DNA of 64,000 nt from Epiperipatus broadwayi (Eukaryota; Onychophora; Udeonychophora; Euonychophora; Peripatidae). The position numbers were made by a program, and so were the translations under genes. The stretch spans positions 23,666,401 to 23,730,400 of the forward strand of contig JAQFVV010000001.1 in assembly GCA_028023455.1 (NCBI GenBank), written 5' to 3'. Below the pieces are notes generated by a model. The model did not search any database and was not told the DNA's origin. It saw only the letters and a program-made list of their open reading frames with translations. Below are positions 13,500-24,784 of the stretch, piece by piece (the first letter of the stretch is position 1; every line of letters begins with the position of its first letter).

Positions 13500-14930
13500 A
13501 ACAATATTTTTCATCTGGCAACAATGAATTGTAGCTTACTATTGTCAACATTGAAAATAACTCAAATAGACACTGGCTTGGGATATAAGTTTTTATCTCT
13601 GAATAAATTTATGCATATTAACTTAAAAACATCATTGCTACCAATAAACATCCATTTTCAAATTTTTACTCAAAATATCTTTATACCAGAATAAACAATG
13701 TAAACATTTTTTATAAAGGAACACCAACCTGAGGGAAATTTTTTATTGTGCTACACATTGTTAGGTCAGATATGGATCTGACAATTAAGTATTAATTTGC
13801 AAAATATTGATGATAGAAAGCATGCAATATTACATGCAGTCAATAACAATAAAGTGAATGAAATTACACAGACATATTTAAAGAAAATATTGTGTCCAAA
13901 TTATGAAGTTTCTCTGAAATGAAAAAGAAAAAAACATCATTGACTTTTCATTAAGAATGTAAAGTCTCTTTACACATTGGCTGGGTGTGTGGAAAAGGAG
14001 TTAGATTCTCTTCAAGAAGCCATAATTATCAAAACCTGAATCAATTAGAGATTACCATTAATTATTATTCCAAAACCAGATGGTGAAATATGCTTCTGTG
14101 TTCATTACAAAGTGGATATCAATGAATGCTTGACAGGATCACATGACCCTACATGAAAATTTGATAAAATTCTATATGAAACTAAATTTTTCTATCACCT
14201 GGACTTATTTAAAGCTCATCTACATTTATATGTAGATAATAAATCAAATATTAATACTGATAATTTTAACGTATAAAAGAATGTAAAAATAAGATGCACT
14301 ACTTATCATTTGGCATCAAGACAGCTCAATCTGAATTCAACTATCAGATCCTGAAGAAATTTCAAAAAATAGTCATATTTTGATAATATCATTATACATG
14401 AGGGAATAAAAAAGTAAAACAAATTTTTTCAAAGTGTCTTGATCAGTTGTGAACATATGATGAAGTACTTGTTATTTTGAAAATGTATATCAAATTCCTT
14501 GGGCCTATCATCAAATTCAACATGAGTCAAAGTCTCCTCAAAAATGTAAGCCTTTATGGAGATTCCTTGCCCTAAGTCAATAAAAACTTTGTGAACATTG
14601 TTGAGAATGGTAATATATTATTCTCATCTCATTCCAAACATTTCAATGTAGGCAATGCCATTGTGCATGATTCTACATAAAAATGCAAAAGAAAGCTCAG
14701 TGTGAAGAAACATTTGTCAAACTGAAGTTAGAAATTACAAATGACTGAGTATTGGTTTTACTCCATTCTCAGTTATCAGTACAACTACCATATGACAGAA
14801 GTGTATATGGTATCTTAAGAGTGCTACTTCATATTACTGATGGGCAGATATGATCAATTGCTTTTGCTACAAGGTATTTTACATTTGAAAAACAAAATTA
14901 TTTTCAACATGACAGAAAACCTTGCAATCA
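13500..14930 (+). pseudogene. protease, reverse transcriptase and RNase H relics
   Basis: Protease: an IDTG catalytic motif near 13570, with LLGQIWI (normally LLGxDWL) near 13760. Reverse transcriptase: about 13930-14420, with KELDSLQEAI, PKPDGEICFCVHYK (the PKPDGxxRxCVDY motif, with C in place of R and H in place of D) and KFFYHLDLFKAHLHL (the fSxLDLxxAYxQ motif). The YxDD box is not recognisable. RNase H: about 14760-14930, with SIAFATRYFTFEKQNY matching the 'PIAFASRxLxxxExNY' segment. All parts are broken by stops and frame changes. Confidence 0.65.
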
Positions 14931-15369
14931 TGTTTTTAGTTGGTCACTTTTGTAATATTTATTCACAAGCTTCTGAAAAACTACTAATCACTTGTGCAAA
15001 TTTTTAACAAAACATGAAACTCTCTTGCATGACTTCAGCACAGTAGTGCTCTCAGGCTTCAAATATATACTGATAAATTCAAATGCTAATTGTTTGTCTA
15101 GGATATCTATTCAATCAACTTCTCAAATTGATAGAACAATCAATTAAGAAGTCCATTAATTGTATAAGAAAATGATTCAGTCTCATTGAACAAAATCACC
15201 TACAAAACACTTCATGAAACAATTTACAAAAGTCACCAATTGACAAAAATTATAAGAGGCTCAAGAATTCTGTGATTCTGAAACTGCTATCATTATATAT
15301 ATATATATATATATATATATTGAACTGACTTTAGCATTGACAATAACATTGTTTTAGGGGCCATTGTTT

Positions 15370-16170
15370 TGTGGTTTCACAAGTACTACCATCAAATACT
15401 CTTCAAGAACTATATCATATCCACATGGAATGTCAAAAATGTAAATTAGCTAAATGCTATATTTATTAGTGCAACATTAATAAGAACATTGAATGACTAA
15501 TATGTGTATACAGTGTATGCAACAATATAAGAAACAGCTCACCAAAAATGCCTCTTTACTCTTAGGAGAAAACAGAAAGAAACTAGCAAAATATCCATAT
15601 CAATTAGGCTGGTCTATTCAAAGGATATCATTTTTAGAAAAATATCATGGATTTAAAATCAAACTGGGCAGAAATCAAACTATTTAAAACTATGCCATTA
15701 CCACAACTACTAAAATCTTCAAGATGCATTTTCTTGTCATAGTTTTTGAGATGTTCTCATAACTGACAATGCATAATTATTTTAAGTGAAGAATTCCAGA
15801 AATATTTTAAAGAAGCAAGTATATTTCAAAAAATTATCACTAGGACATCTAATTTACAAAAACAGACTAGTTGAAAAAAATGTGCAAATATTCAAGAAGT
15901 GATGATTGTCTTGAGCAAAAAGCTAGGATATATGCACCAAAAAGTCTGAAAACTACTGTTCTAGTACTGGACAACTCCACCTAATAGTGGAAAGACTTAG
16001 AATTTATATTTAAATCATCAAATTCAAATTCATCTGGATTGACCTAAGGTTAATCAAATTAAAAAAAGGATACAATATAGAAAAACACAGCAGTTAAGCA
16101 TAGGAGATCAAGTTCAAGTTCAAAACTACTCCAACGAGAAAACAGAATAGAAGTTAGATACTATCTTAAA
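15370..16170 (+). pseudogene. integrase relic of the Mag-like gypsy element
   Basis: The zinc-binding N-domain reads LQELYHIHMECQKCK, followed at 15493 by MCIQCMQQYK, giving the His and Cys pairs of an HHCC finger. Next comes KYPYQLGWSIQRISF, the 'HPWxxPWxRIHIDYAGPF' region before the first catalytic Asp, which is not retained. SEEFQKYFKEASI-like wording near 15790 matches the stretch after the second Asp. Near 16090, QQLSIGDQVQVQNYS matches the C-terminal 'FxxGDxVxVRNY' motif. Stops and shifts are frequent. Confidence 0.65.
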
Positions 16171-16474
16171 AGAAATTTGGTTAACTCTACTACCTTGTGA
16201 AACTTGAAGAGTAAACACATTGACTCTGTATTAGTATCACAAAAAAGAAATTCTTGTCAATTTCAACAAGTTTAAGAGTTCAAAAATGACAAAGACAATA
16301 ACTTACACTATAATCCCAGTGACTCAATGCACCTGCATCTTCAATTATCAATTAAACATGAAACATTAATAGGAATTAACTCCAGTGATAGTTCCAACTC
16401 CAAGAACTCCACCAATTCTGTGTCCTGCTCTAACTTCAGACATGGCATCTCCAGGATTCTATTCTTTAACTGAA

Positions 16475-16667
16475 TATTTATCAATAAGCATGGGAGAATT
16501 ATAATAACTGCTTGTAATATTTCCATAATGTATATAAACAGCACTGCCATCAAACAATATTTTATTTTGGAGCTTTTGTTTTTAAAGAATCTGACAAGAG
16601 ATTGAGCATATTTTTCTCACATAAGAGTCTGATAAATAGATCAAGAAACCATCAATAAACATAACAC
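16475..16667 (+). repeat. 3' LTR of the 12-16.7 kb gypsy element
   Basis: Diverged direct repeat of the segment near 12.1 kb (shared blocks listed there), immediately downstream of the integrase relic. It ends around the AAACATAAC stretch before the tandem duplication. The considerable divergence between the two LTRs fits an old insertion. Confidence 0.6.
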
Positions 16668-16684
16668 TGACCTAAGCTGAGCTA

Positions 16685-16698
16685 ATATCAGTAAGAAT

Positions 16699-16734
<36 letters not shown>

Positions 16735-16765
16735 ATCAATTGATCATATTGATATCAGTAAGAAT

Positions 16766-16801
<36 letters not shown>

Positions 16802-16814
16802 ATCAATTGATCAT
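16685..16814. repeat. 67-bp tandem duplication with (AT)n and palindromes
   Basis: Two head-to-tail copies (16685-16751 and 16752-16814) of a unit made of ATATCAGTAAGAATTG, an (AT)n tract of about 35 bp, then GGATCAATTGATCAT, whose core GATCAATTGATC is a perfect palindrome. The copies are nearly identical, so the duplication is young. It lies just upstream of the truncated 5' end of the Penelope-like element. Confidence 0.85.
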
Positions 16815-16848
16815 CTTGAATCTATAAATTGAAATTGAACTAATTAAT

Positions 16849-17981
16849 ATGTCTGTAAATAAACATTTAATAAATTTTATTATTGAATCACTAAAATTTA
16901 TAAGTAATAATATTGTTGCAATATATAATGATAGGTATTATAAAATGGGCAAAGGATGGCCAATTGGATTACTTATGGTAGCACAAATTTGTAATTTTAC
17001 TCTGTCAAAATATGAAGATATTATATCTAATTCTTATAATTTTGAAGATATTAAAATTTATACTAGATATGTTGATGATGTTTTTGTTTGTGGTCCTAAA
17101 GACATTATTGATGTTCTTTTATATAATCTGAATAATTTAAACAATTTAAAATGGATTATTGAGAATGAACAAAATGGGAAAATAAAATTTTTGGATTTAC
17201 AAATATTTAGAGATGCTACTGATTTAAATTATAAATTAATTTTTAAACCTATTGGTGAAAGAGGATATATTCATTTTAAATCATGTGTTCCAATGATGCA
17301 TAAAATGGCAAGTCTGAAATCGTTTTTGCATTGCAATGATAAATTATGTAAATATAAGAGTGATAAAATTTTAAATATTGAACTCTTTGCTAATCAACCT
17401 TTAAAGGTTGGTTATGATAAAAACCAAAGCTTGTATACAGTAAATTCATTTAATAATATGAAGAGAGTTTGCAGTGTTACTTTAGATAATAAAAAATGGA
17501 TATCTATACTGTTTATAAATAACATGCAATCTACATTAATTAAGAATATATTTAAAGAAAAGTATAATATTCCATTTTATGTTCCTCCGAATGTTAATCG
17601 ATTGATTAATAATTCTAAGAGTATAATTCTTAAATTGCAAAGAAGTAATATAATTTATCAGATTTCATGTGGATGTCAGAAATTTTATATTGGTGAATCG
17701 AGATGTTCTGTGGAGAAAAGATTGAAGGAGCGTCAATTATTATATAATCGAATTAAAAATAATGTAAATAGTCAATTTAATACAGCTTCAGTATTCTTTG
17801 ACCATGAAAAGACTTGTAATTATAGGTTTATATTTAATAGTAATGAAATAAAAATATTAATGGAAGAAATCATAAAAAGAGGAAAATTAAAGAGGCAATT
17901 TTGATTGATAAATATAAGGATGATGTTATTAATAGGCAAGTTGCAAATATGGCCATACACAGCTTATGGAAATATATGTAA
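16849..17981 (+). pseudogene. Penelope-like element: reverse transcriptase + GIY-YIG endonuclease, 5'-truncated
   Basis: An open frame of 351 codons. Residues 31-40 (YKMGKGWPIG) match the conserved 'G(x)pMG' RT motif, and YTRYVDDVFV at residues 71-80 is the catalytic YxDD box. A 'NGKIKFLDLQIFR' segment follows at 109-121, typical of Penelope RTs. The C-terminus carries a GIY-YIG-type nuclease: NIIYQISC (267-274), KFYIGES (278-284) and a downstream Arg-rich helix. The fingers domain and upstream linker are absent, so the copy is 5'-truncated. The first frame ends at 17904, but a frame change near 17865-17880 continues as EAILIDKYKDDVINRQ to a stop at 17979-17981, matching the usual C-terminal tail of the family. 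It is therefore a single-frameshift pseudogene, less decayed than its neighbours. Confidence 0.88.
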
Positions 17982-18007
17982 CATTAAGTTTAAAAAATTT
18001 GAAATTC

Positions 18008-18064
18008 AGTTAAAACTGATGAGGATTACTATGTAATCGAAATCGCTACAAAAGAATTTAAACT
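18008..18064 (+). ncRNA. hammerhead-ribozyme-like core in the Penelope 3' region
   Basis: Twenty-seven bases after the Penelope stop lies CTGATGA (18016-18022), then GATTAC-TAT-GTAATC (18024-18038), a perfect 6-bp stem II with a 3-nt loop, then GAAA (18039-18042). These are the two conserved strands of a hammerhead core. Flanking AGTTAAAA (18008-18015) and TTTAAACT (18057-18064) can pair as stem I with one mismatch. Stem III between 18043 and 18056 is weak, the expected UH cleavage site is not preserved (AA instead), and one extra G (18023) separates core and stem II. Penelope-like elements are known to carry hammerhead motifs, so the location supports the call. It is probably an inactive or dimer-dependent relic. 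Confidence 0.6.
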
Positions 18065-20500
18065 ATAATATTGTATTTACCGTTAAATTTTTTTTATATA
18101 ACTGTATATATAAAGTAAATTGAATAATGGTTAAACATTCACATTGAGCAGTTTTGCTGTATATATTTTAAATGTTTTACTGATTAGCTAGCTATATGTC
18201 AGCTGTATCAAAAATTTTTGTAGTGAGATATAAAGTTGTTATCTAGAATTGTATCAATTTGGGATCTACATTTTTATATAATTTAATATAGTCTAAGCCC
18301 CTATTTATACATATATGTATATTTTTATCTGTCACGATGCACGAGATAAGAAAACTAATATTAAACAAATGTAAAATAATTACAGGACTAGTGTTGATTA
18401 CTAGGTTTACCATCAGAGCTATGACTTTATTGTTAAACTTTATATTTAGTTGTTAATTTTTAAATATGCTTTTTATTTATATTAATATTAAATTTAGTTT
18501 CTGTTATGCCTAAAAGATCAGAGAAATGTTCAAAAGAAAAACATTACTCGGTATATTTTAGTCCTAAGTTCAGGTTCATTGCATTTAATGTAGAAAAAAT
18601 ATTATAATGTTTCTCAGAAAAAAATTATTAGAATGTGTGGTATGTATCTTCAATACATTAAGTTATTGGGTTTTTTTTGTTGAGTCTTCAGTTTCTTTTT
18701 CATGTACAACTATATACCCCCCCCCCTTTTTTTTTTTAAAAAAAAAAAAAACTCTTTTACAAAAATAATAAAATAAAATTAACAGATTTTCTAAACTTCT
18801 ATTTCAGTAACAGAATGCATCAATGAAAAAAGAGAGATTTCTTCAATAATTGTTCAGTTTTCCAAATATATTGAGATTAATAAGTTTGCTTACAAATTTC
18901 ATTTTCTTCATTAGAACATTATTATATTAAAAAGATACTTTAAATATTGATTGTTCAAACAAAACATTGTTGGTACTATTGGTAGTTACTTTGATTTAAA
19001 TGTTCAATTTATTTTATATTGTATTCTTATTTCAATGTTGCCTGTTGGTGTTGTTTTTTTATCTTTCAAATATCATTCATTTTTGGTAATTGTACTCTTC
19101 TTTATATTTACTTATTTTATTATTATTATTTTTAGCATCAATGTTTATATTTTGTATTCCTGTTGATTGTCACCATTGACTATTAGAATCAGTATTACAG
19201 ACCTCATTAGTATTATTAAATAAGTTATTATTAAATCCATGTTGGCAATTCTTATTTGTTATAAGTGCTGTAGAGTTACTTGATGGAAAATTATTTAATG
19301 AATGTGGAAATTTTAGTTATTTGTTTTGCAACAACTGTAATGTTTATTCTGTTATTCACATTGAATCTTTTACTATGACCCCACCCCCATTGCTTGTTAT
19401 GATATTTTGATTAAAACATGATAAATAAGGGCACTTGCTTTTTTGCTATTTTAAATTTATAAAAAATATTTTTAAAAAACAAATTACCAAAATCATTTTT
19501 GATATACTATGCAAATTAACCGCTTTATTTTTCATTGATGATTTTGTTTACTATTACTTTGTTTCACACCCATACTTATGGTTTAAACCCATACTAGATT
19601 TATCCTTTTCTCCCTATTTCTTATATTTCTCTTGAAATTATATTTCTATAAATGATTTTAAAATGAAGCATTTTAATTAAAATAAAGTTTTTTAAAGAGG
19701 TGGCAATATTTAAATTATGTTCTAGACATTTTTCTTTTCTAGAAAAGTAGAAACTGCAAAAAGTAAATATGAATAATTAATATTAAAACAATAATATATA
19801 TATTAATTATAAATATATTGTCAAAAATTAAGAGAGTGATTTATTTTCCAGTTATAATTGTTATTTTTTCTTTTCATTTTATAAAGTATTAATCTTTATT
19901 TTAATTTACAGAATGAATATATAAATATTTTTCAATGCATTATTAGAAAATAATTCAGAATAATTTTTTTTTGAAAAAAAAATTATTTTTTTATGTTTAT
20001 GTAATACAAATCTAAATTTATTTTTATTTTTTAATTGTGGATTTTAAAATATATACTTACCCATTATTTATTAAAGCACAGCAACAGAGTGATCGACTTG
20101 AGGCAAAGATTTTAGAATGAAGTTTAAACTGTACCTTCTGATGATTAAATGTCAAATGACTTTCTAAATGATTAAACACTATTTAAAATCTATATCTTAT
20201 TAGTTAATACTCTTTTAAAATACAGATAAATTGTCTATTTTTAAATATGTTTCTATTGTTTAAATTTTCAATACATATTTTTTAACATTTAATTAATTTT
20301 ATGAATAAGTTTGTTCATAAGACTATTTCTAAAAAATAAAGATTAATATATTTACACAAATACATACTTTTCTGCATATAAAATATTAAATAATGGTAAC
20401 ACATCTATCATCATGTGCTATTCATTTGGTAATTTAATCAAACTTTTGTTAAGTCATAAATAAATTTATAAAATGTCTGTTTGTTATATTAGTAACATAC
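18065..20500. other. A+T-rich DNA, no confident gene
   Basis: The first part may be the remaining 3' region of the Penelope-like element. On the minus strand, about 19430-18950 translates to an N/S/T-rich stretch with few stops (for example NNFPSSNSTALITNKNCQHGF), which might be a LINE ORF1 fragment. No diagnostic motif supports that. C-, T- and A-runs occur at about 18717-18752. Confidence 0.4.
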
Positions 20501-20504
20501 TTAA

Positions 20505-20700
20505 ACCATGTGTGGTTTTGTTCAGCAGTAGAATTCCAGACTGAAACTCATGATCCATGACTTATAGGTCCAGTTTTATTTCAATATGCTAACTTCTTAT
20601 AAATTCCTGAGCAAATAAACAATTTGATTTTGCATAACTATCAGAATATTCATATTCAGTTATAGATATTAATAATTTCAATGTAGAGTAGATTGCAAAG
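20505..20700 (+). mobile_element. tRNA-derived SINE, copy B
   Basis: Shares TCCAGTTTT and AACTTCTTATAAATTCCTGA, then GCAAATAAAC, with the copies at 4.6 kb and 45.2 kb, in the same orientation and order. The head (GTTCAGCAGTAGAATTCC, then ACTGAAACTCATGATCC) is a diverged tRNA-like region. The 3' part continues with an ATATTCAGTTATAGATATT stretch that copy A also resembles. Confidence 0.55.
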
Positions 20701-21234
20701 ATTATTGTCATCAAAAAATAAAGGTTAAATATGCATAATATATACAATAATTCCATTATTACATTCATGATTTTTATATTTTTATTTTTTCACTATTCAC
20801 TATTGTAATTTATTTAAAAAGTCCATGTAGATCAAATTATTTTTTTATCATCTTAGTTACTTATCATTTGTATTATATGAATTATTTTAAAAATTTATAG
20901 ATGGTCATTATTTTTTTTTCATATTGGGCTTAGACAATATTATTTGTTTTTTACTGAAAATTGTTTATCCTAGAGTATAAATGTTAATAATGTTGTCTCT
21001 GAATTGTTTATTAATAAATCTTAATTAGCTGTTAATACCAGTTCTTTTACCGCTCAATGCTACTGAATCATTATCTGAAATATTTAATTGTTTTATTGTA
21101 ATTTTAACACTCATAATATACATTTGTAAAAGCTATTATCTTTAGCTTACAATCAGAAATACAACAGTTAGATCATTTTTTCCTGCAACTTAGTTTGATG
21201 TAAAGCCTGATTATAATTTTGGGTGTTACTCTAA
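20701..21234. other. A+T-rich DNA, nothing identified
   Basis: No gene or repeat motif recognised between the SINE copy and the LINE. Confidence 0.5.
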
Positions 21235-22450
21235 AATAGAACATTGGATTTTGATCAACCAAGAGAACAAGCTGGATTTAAAGGGTTTTTTTTAGTACAT
21301 TAGATCATATCCAGGTATTGAGAGAAGTTATAGAAAAGACAAGTGAACATGAGTTGCCATTATACTTTGGATTTGTAGATTATGAAAAGGCATTTGATTC
21401 TATAAACATTTCTTCAGTGATTAAAGCATTGGATCATCAAGGTATAGATCCAGCATATTGTCATATTTTAAAGAATATTTATAAAAATGCAACAGCAATA
21501 ATTAGATTACATAATGATATGAGGTAAGTCAACGTTGAGAAGGGCGTAAGACAGGGTGACTCCATATCTCCAAAACTTTTTACAGCAGTGCTGCAAGAAG
21601 TATATTGTGGATTAAATTTTGGGAAGCTAAAGGAATGAAAGTAAATGGAGATTATTTAAGTCATTTAGATTTTGCAGGGGATGTAGTTGTTTTTGCAAAT
21701 AATGCTTTAGAGCTGCAGGAAATGTTGCAGGAGTTATCAGATGAAAGTAGAAAAGTAGGACTAAAGATAAATGTTATAAAGACTAAAGTAATGTTTAATG
21801 GGTTTTTTCAAAATATGAAAATAAAGATTAATTATGATGAGTTAGAGGAAGTTAACAGCTACAAATATCTTGGTCAGATTATTAATACAGATGGAAACAT
21901 AATGGATGAAATTAATCATAGAATTAAACTTGGTTGGAGTGCTTTTGGTAGAAATAACTTGATATTAAAAGGAAATATACCTATGTGTTTGAAAAGGAAG
22001 TTTTTTAATAAATATGTTTTATTAGTTCTTACTTATGGATCTGAAATTGGACACTTAATAGAAGAGCAATACAGAGACTTAAGACCACTCAAAAAAGTAT
22101 GGAGAGATGCATGCTGGGAATAACAAGAAGAGATTGAAAATGCAATATATGAGTAAGAGAACAAACAGATGTTACTGACCTCATTGAAAAAATTAAAAGA
22201 CTGAAATGGAATTGGGCTGGATATATTTCTAAAAGAGATGATAATAGATAAACAATTGAAATCTTAAACTGGATTCCAAGAGATTGTAAAAGACCCAGAA
22301 AGAGACCACATGTGAGATGGATGGATGAAATAAGAGTGTGCAGGAGTGATGTGGAGAAGAGAAGCTAAAAATCGGAAAAGATGGATTGAACTTGGAGAGA
22401 CCTTTATCCTGCAGTGGATTGATAATGGTTGATAATGATGATGATATGAA
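21235..22450 (+). pseudogene. RTE-like LINE, 5'-truncated reverse transcriptase and 3' end
   Basis: The reading begins at DQPREQAGFK (about 21255), the usual start of the RT fingers region, with a frame break. It continues with YFGFVDYEKAFDSI (about 21363, catalytic palm motif A), EKGVRQGDSISPKLF (about 21535, motif B) after a stop at 21525, and HLDFAGDVVVFA (about 21664). In that last motif the catalytic FADD is changed to FAGD. Then follow 'GLKINVIKTKVM', 'YKYLGQII' and 'YVLLVLTYGSE', in the family order. After the stop at 22123, broken frames still show the post-RT region with KWNWAGYI-like wording. The 3' end is a TGATAATGATGATGAT tail, as RTE elements have. The mutated catalytic box and stops make it inactive. 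Confidence 0.8.
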
Positions 22451-22584
22451 AAAGCAAAAAAAGTGATTGTTATTATTTAATTATACTATTTAATTGGCTA
22501 GTTACTATACTTGCTTTCAAGCAGACAAGATATGTTCATTTGACTTTAAAAAATATGTCTTCATATTTTATGTGATTTTTATTG

Positions 22585-22585
<1 letters not shown>

Positions 22586-22678
<93 letters not shown>
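22586..22678. repeat. (AT)n microsatellite, ~93 bp
   Basis: Uninterrupted alternating AT just downstream of the RTE-like LINE. Confidence 0.97.
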
Positions 22679-22680
<2 letters not shown>

Positions 22681-23504
22681 CTTAAATCCAAAAATAATTA
22701 AAAAAAAACTAAAATGTTTTTTAATGCATGATTTAAGCAGAGATATTATTTTTAATTGGCTGCACTTTTCTCACTAATGATAAAAGCCACATGATATTAC
22801 CCTTAAATTTTTCATTTTTATAATTGGCATACTATTCATTTGATTAACCCAAATTAACTTTAGATTTTTAGCCTCTAGTCAATAATAATTAGATAATTAA
22901 TCACTAGATTATTAGCTGGATATCAATGGACTAGTTATCTGAAAGAATAATCTTAAGACTGCTTCTGATCTGAAAGAATTTCCAAGATTCATTTAATCCA
23001 GACTCAAAACAACAAGTCATTAGTATGGCAAGCAGAGAAGTTAGTCACACTAAGAATGTGTATGATAAATTTTCTGTTGTTTGAGAAAGTGACAATAAAT
23101 AAGATGTATGAACTTTAATACATAAAATTTTGGAGTGTTGAGTGTTTACAGCAGCTGGGAAAAAAAGAGACTACTATAAACTTTTTAATAGTTTAAATCA
23201 ATTCGATAATTATGGTTAGCCTAGAACTAAAAGCCAGTACACTGAGAGATATTTCAAATATCTGTTTATGAAATAGATATATGTACCCAATATATTTGTA
23301 AAAAATAAATAATGAATAATACATTTGCTTAAATACATGTAAAATGTATGACTGGTGTTACATGGTCCATTAAATGTTATTTCTTTGATCATATTATATT
23401 TAATAATTAAAAACAATTTTTGTACTACTTATGTAAATCTTTGTTGTTAACATTACTATCTAAAAGAATAATTTTTCACGATTACTTTTTAATATTCAGA
23501 TGAT
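22679..23504. other. region upstream of POLR2B start
   Basis: Should contain the POLR2B 5' UTR and perhaps its promoter. A pyrimidine-rich stretch ending in ATTCAG at 23494-23499 looks like a splice acceptor five bases before the ATG, which suggests a noncoding or very short first exon further upstream. I could not place a TATA box, initiator or first exon with confidence. Confidence 0.4.
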
Positions 23505-23726
23505 ATGTATGAAGATGATGAGTCAGATGATATCCAGGCAGACTTATGGCAAGAAGCATGTTGGATAGTAATTAGCTCATATTTTGATGAGAAAGGTTTA
23601 GTTAGACAGCAGTTAGACTCTTTTGATGAGTTTATACAGATGTCTGTACAAAGAATTGTAGAAGATTCTCCACAAATTGAACTTCAAGCTGAAGTGCAGC
23701 ATGCAGCGGGAGAAATAGAAAATCCT
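23505..23726 (+). CDS. POLR2B: POLR2B (RPB2) coding exon 1, RNA polymerase II second-largest subunit
   Basis: Encodes residues 1-74, starting [13 protein letters not shown] and entering the very conserved [18 protein letters not shown] segment at residue 13. RPB2 forms one wall of the Pol II active-centre cleft with RPB1; this N-terminal part leads into the protrusion domain. The ATG at 23505 is chosen because RPB2 proteins begin with Met-Tyr followed by an acidic stretch. The distance to the conserved block is a few residues shorter than in human or fly, as I recall them. The exon ends ENP|GTAAGT, phase 0. An acceptor-like AG at 23498-23499 suggests a 5' UTR intron, or an upstream mini-exon that would move the start. 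Confidence 0.95.
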
Positions 23727-23797
23727 GTAAGTATTATTCTGATCTTATTGCCAATTTTTAAAATTATAAGTTATTTTAATAACTGTACTTGTTTTAG

Positions 23798-23910
23798 ACT
23801 CAATATTTATTAAAATTTGAACAAATATATTTATCAAAACCAACTCACTGGGAAAAAGATGGTTCTCCTTGTCCTATGATGCCAAATGAAGCTCGTCTTA
23901 GAAACCTAAC
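23798..23910 (+). CDS. POLR2B: POLR2B coding exon 2
   Basis: Follows a 71-bp GT..AG intron. It encodes residues 75-112: [18 protein letters not shown], then [11 protein letters not shown], the start of the RPB2 protrusion. The donor GTAAGT follows AAC, leaving two bases of a Thr codon (phase 2) completed by the T that opens the next exon. The reading across the junction, [14 protein letters not shown], is the canonical RPB2 wording and confirms the splice sites. Confidence 0.95.
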
Positions 23911-23985
23911 GTAAGTAGATTATTTAAAATTAAATAAAAAAATACAATTGTTTTGAATCTATATTTTTTGTTTTGTTTTTTGTAG

Positions 23986-24364
23986 TTATTCTGCTCCACT
24001 TTATGTAGATATAACCAAAACTGTTATAAAAGATGGTGAAATTTCTGTAGAAACACAACATCAAAAAACTTTTATAGGAAAAATACCAATAATGTTACGT
24101 TCTGCATATTGTCTTTTAAATGGTCTTACTGACCGTGATTTGACAGAGTTAAATGAATGCCCATTAGATCCTGGTGGCTATTTCATTATTAATGGCTCAG
24201 AAAAAGTTTTAATAGCTCAAGAAAAAATGGCAACTAATACTGTTTATGTATTTGATATGAAAGAATCAAAGTATGCTTTCAAATCTGAAATTCGTTCTTG
24301 TTTAGAAAACTCTTCAAGACCAACAAGTACATTATGGGTTAATATGTTAGTTAGAGGTGGTCAG
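23986..24364 (+). CDS. POLR2B: POLR2B coding exon 3
   Basis: Opens after a 75-bp intron with a T-rich tract ending TTTTTTGTAG. It encodes residues 113-238 of the protrusion, including [38 protein letters not shown] (an invariant RPB2 block) and [11 protein letters not shown]. The segment [13 protein letters not shown] and then STLWVNM resembles insect RPB2 more than vertebrate RPB2. It ends GGQ|GTAAGA, phase 0. All conserved glycine and acidic residues I can recall are present, and there are no stops or frameshifts. Confidence 0.96.
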
Positions 24365-24439
24365 GTAAGATTACAATAATTTTTAATTGAAAAGCTGAAA
24401 TTTTATTTAGTAATATGTAGTTTTTTAATTTTGCTTTAG

Positions 24440-24628
<189 letters not shown>

Positions 24629-24784
24629 TAGAAAATATAGATATAATAATGGTCACAATCATTTTTTTAAATTGGCAATTAAGGATCATATACTTTACAT
24701 GATGTGATAAATAATCTAGCATGTGTTATAAATGAGCCTTAATATATATATTAATTCTAATATTCTCACAGATAAATGAATTCA

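Larger units (their letters stand above)
12056..16667 (+). mobile_element. decayed Ty3/gypsy retrotransposon (Mag/K02A2.6-like)
   Basis: The element carries, in order, a gag relic, protease, reverse transcriptase, RNase H and integrase, between two short diverged direct repeats read as LTRs. The wording of RT, RNase H and integrase follows the K02A2.6/Mag branch, which typically has short LTRs. Stops and frameshifts occur every few tens of codons, so no protein can be made. It sits directly upstream of the tandem duplication and Penelope-like element at 16.7 kb. Order and motifs make the Ty3/gypsy call firm; the Mag-like label is inference. Confidence 0.75.

Noticed and set aside
22494-22685. 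63-codon frame ending in Tyr-Ile repeats
   Set aside because: Runs into the (AT)n microsatellite; nothing upstream of the repeat resembles a protein domain.
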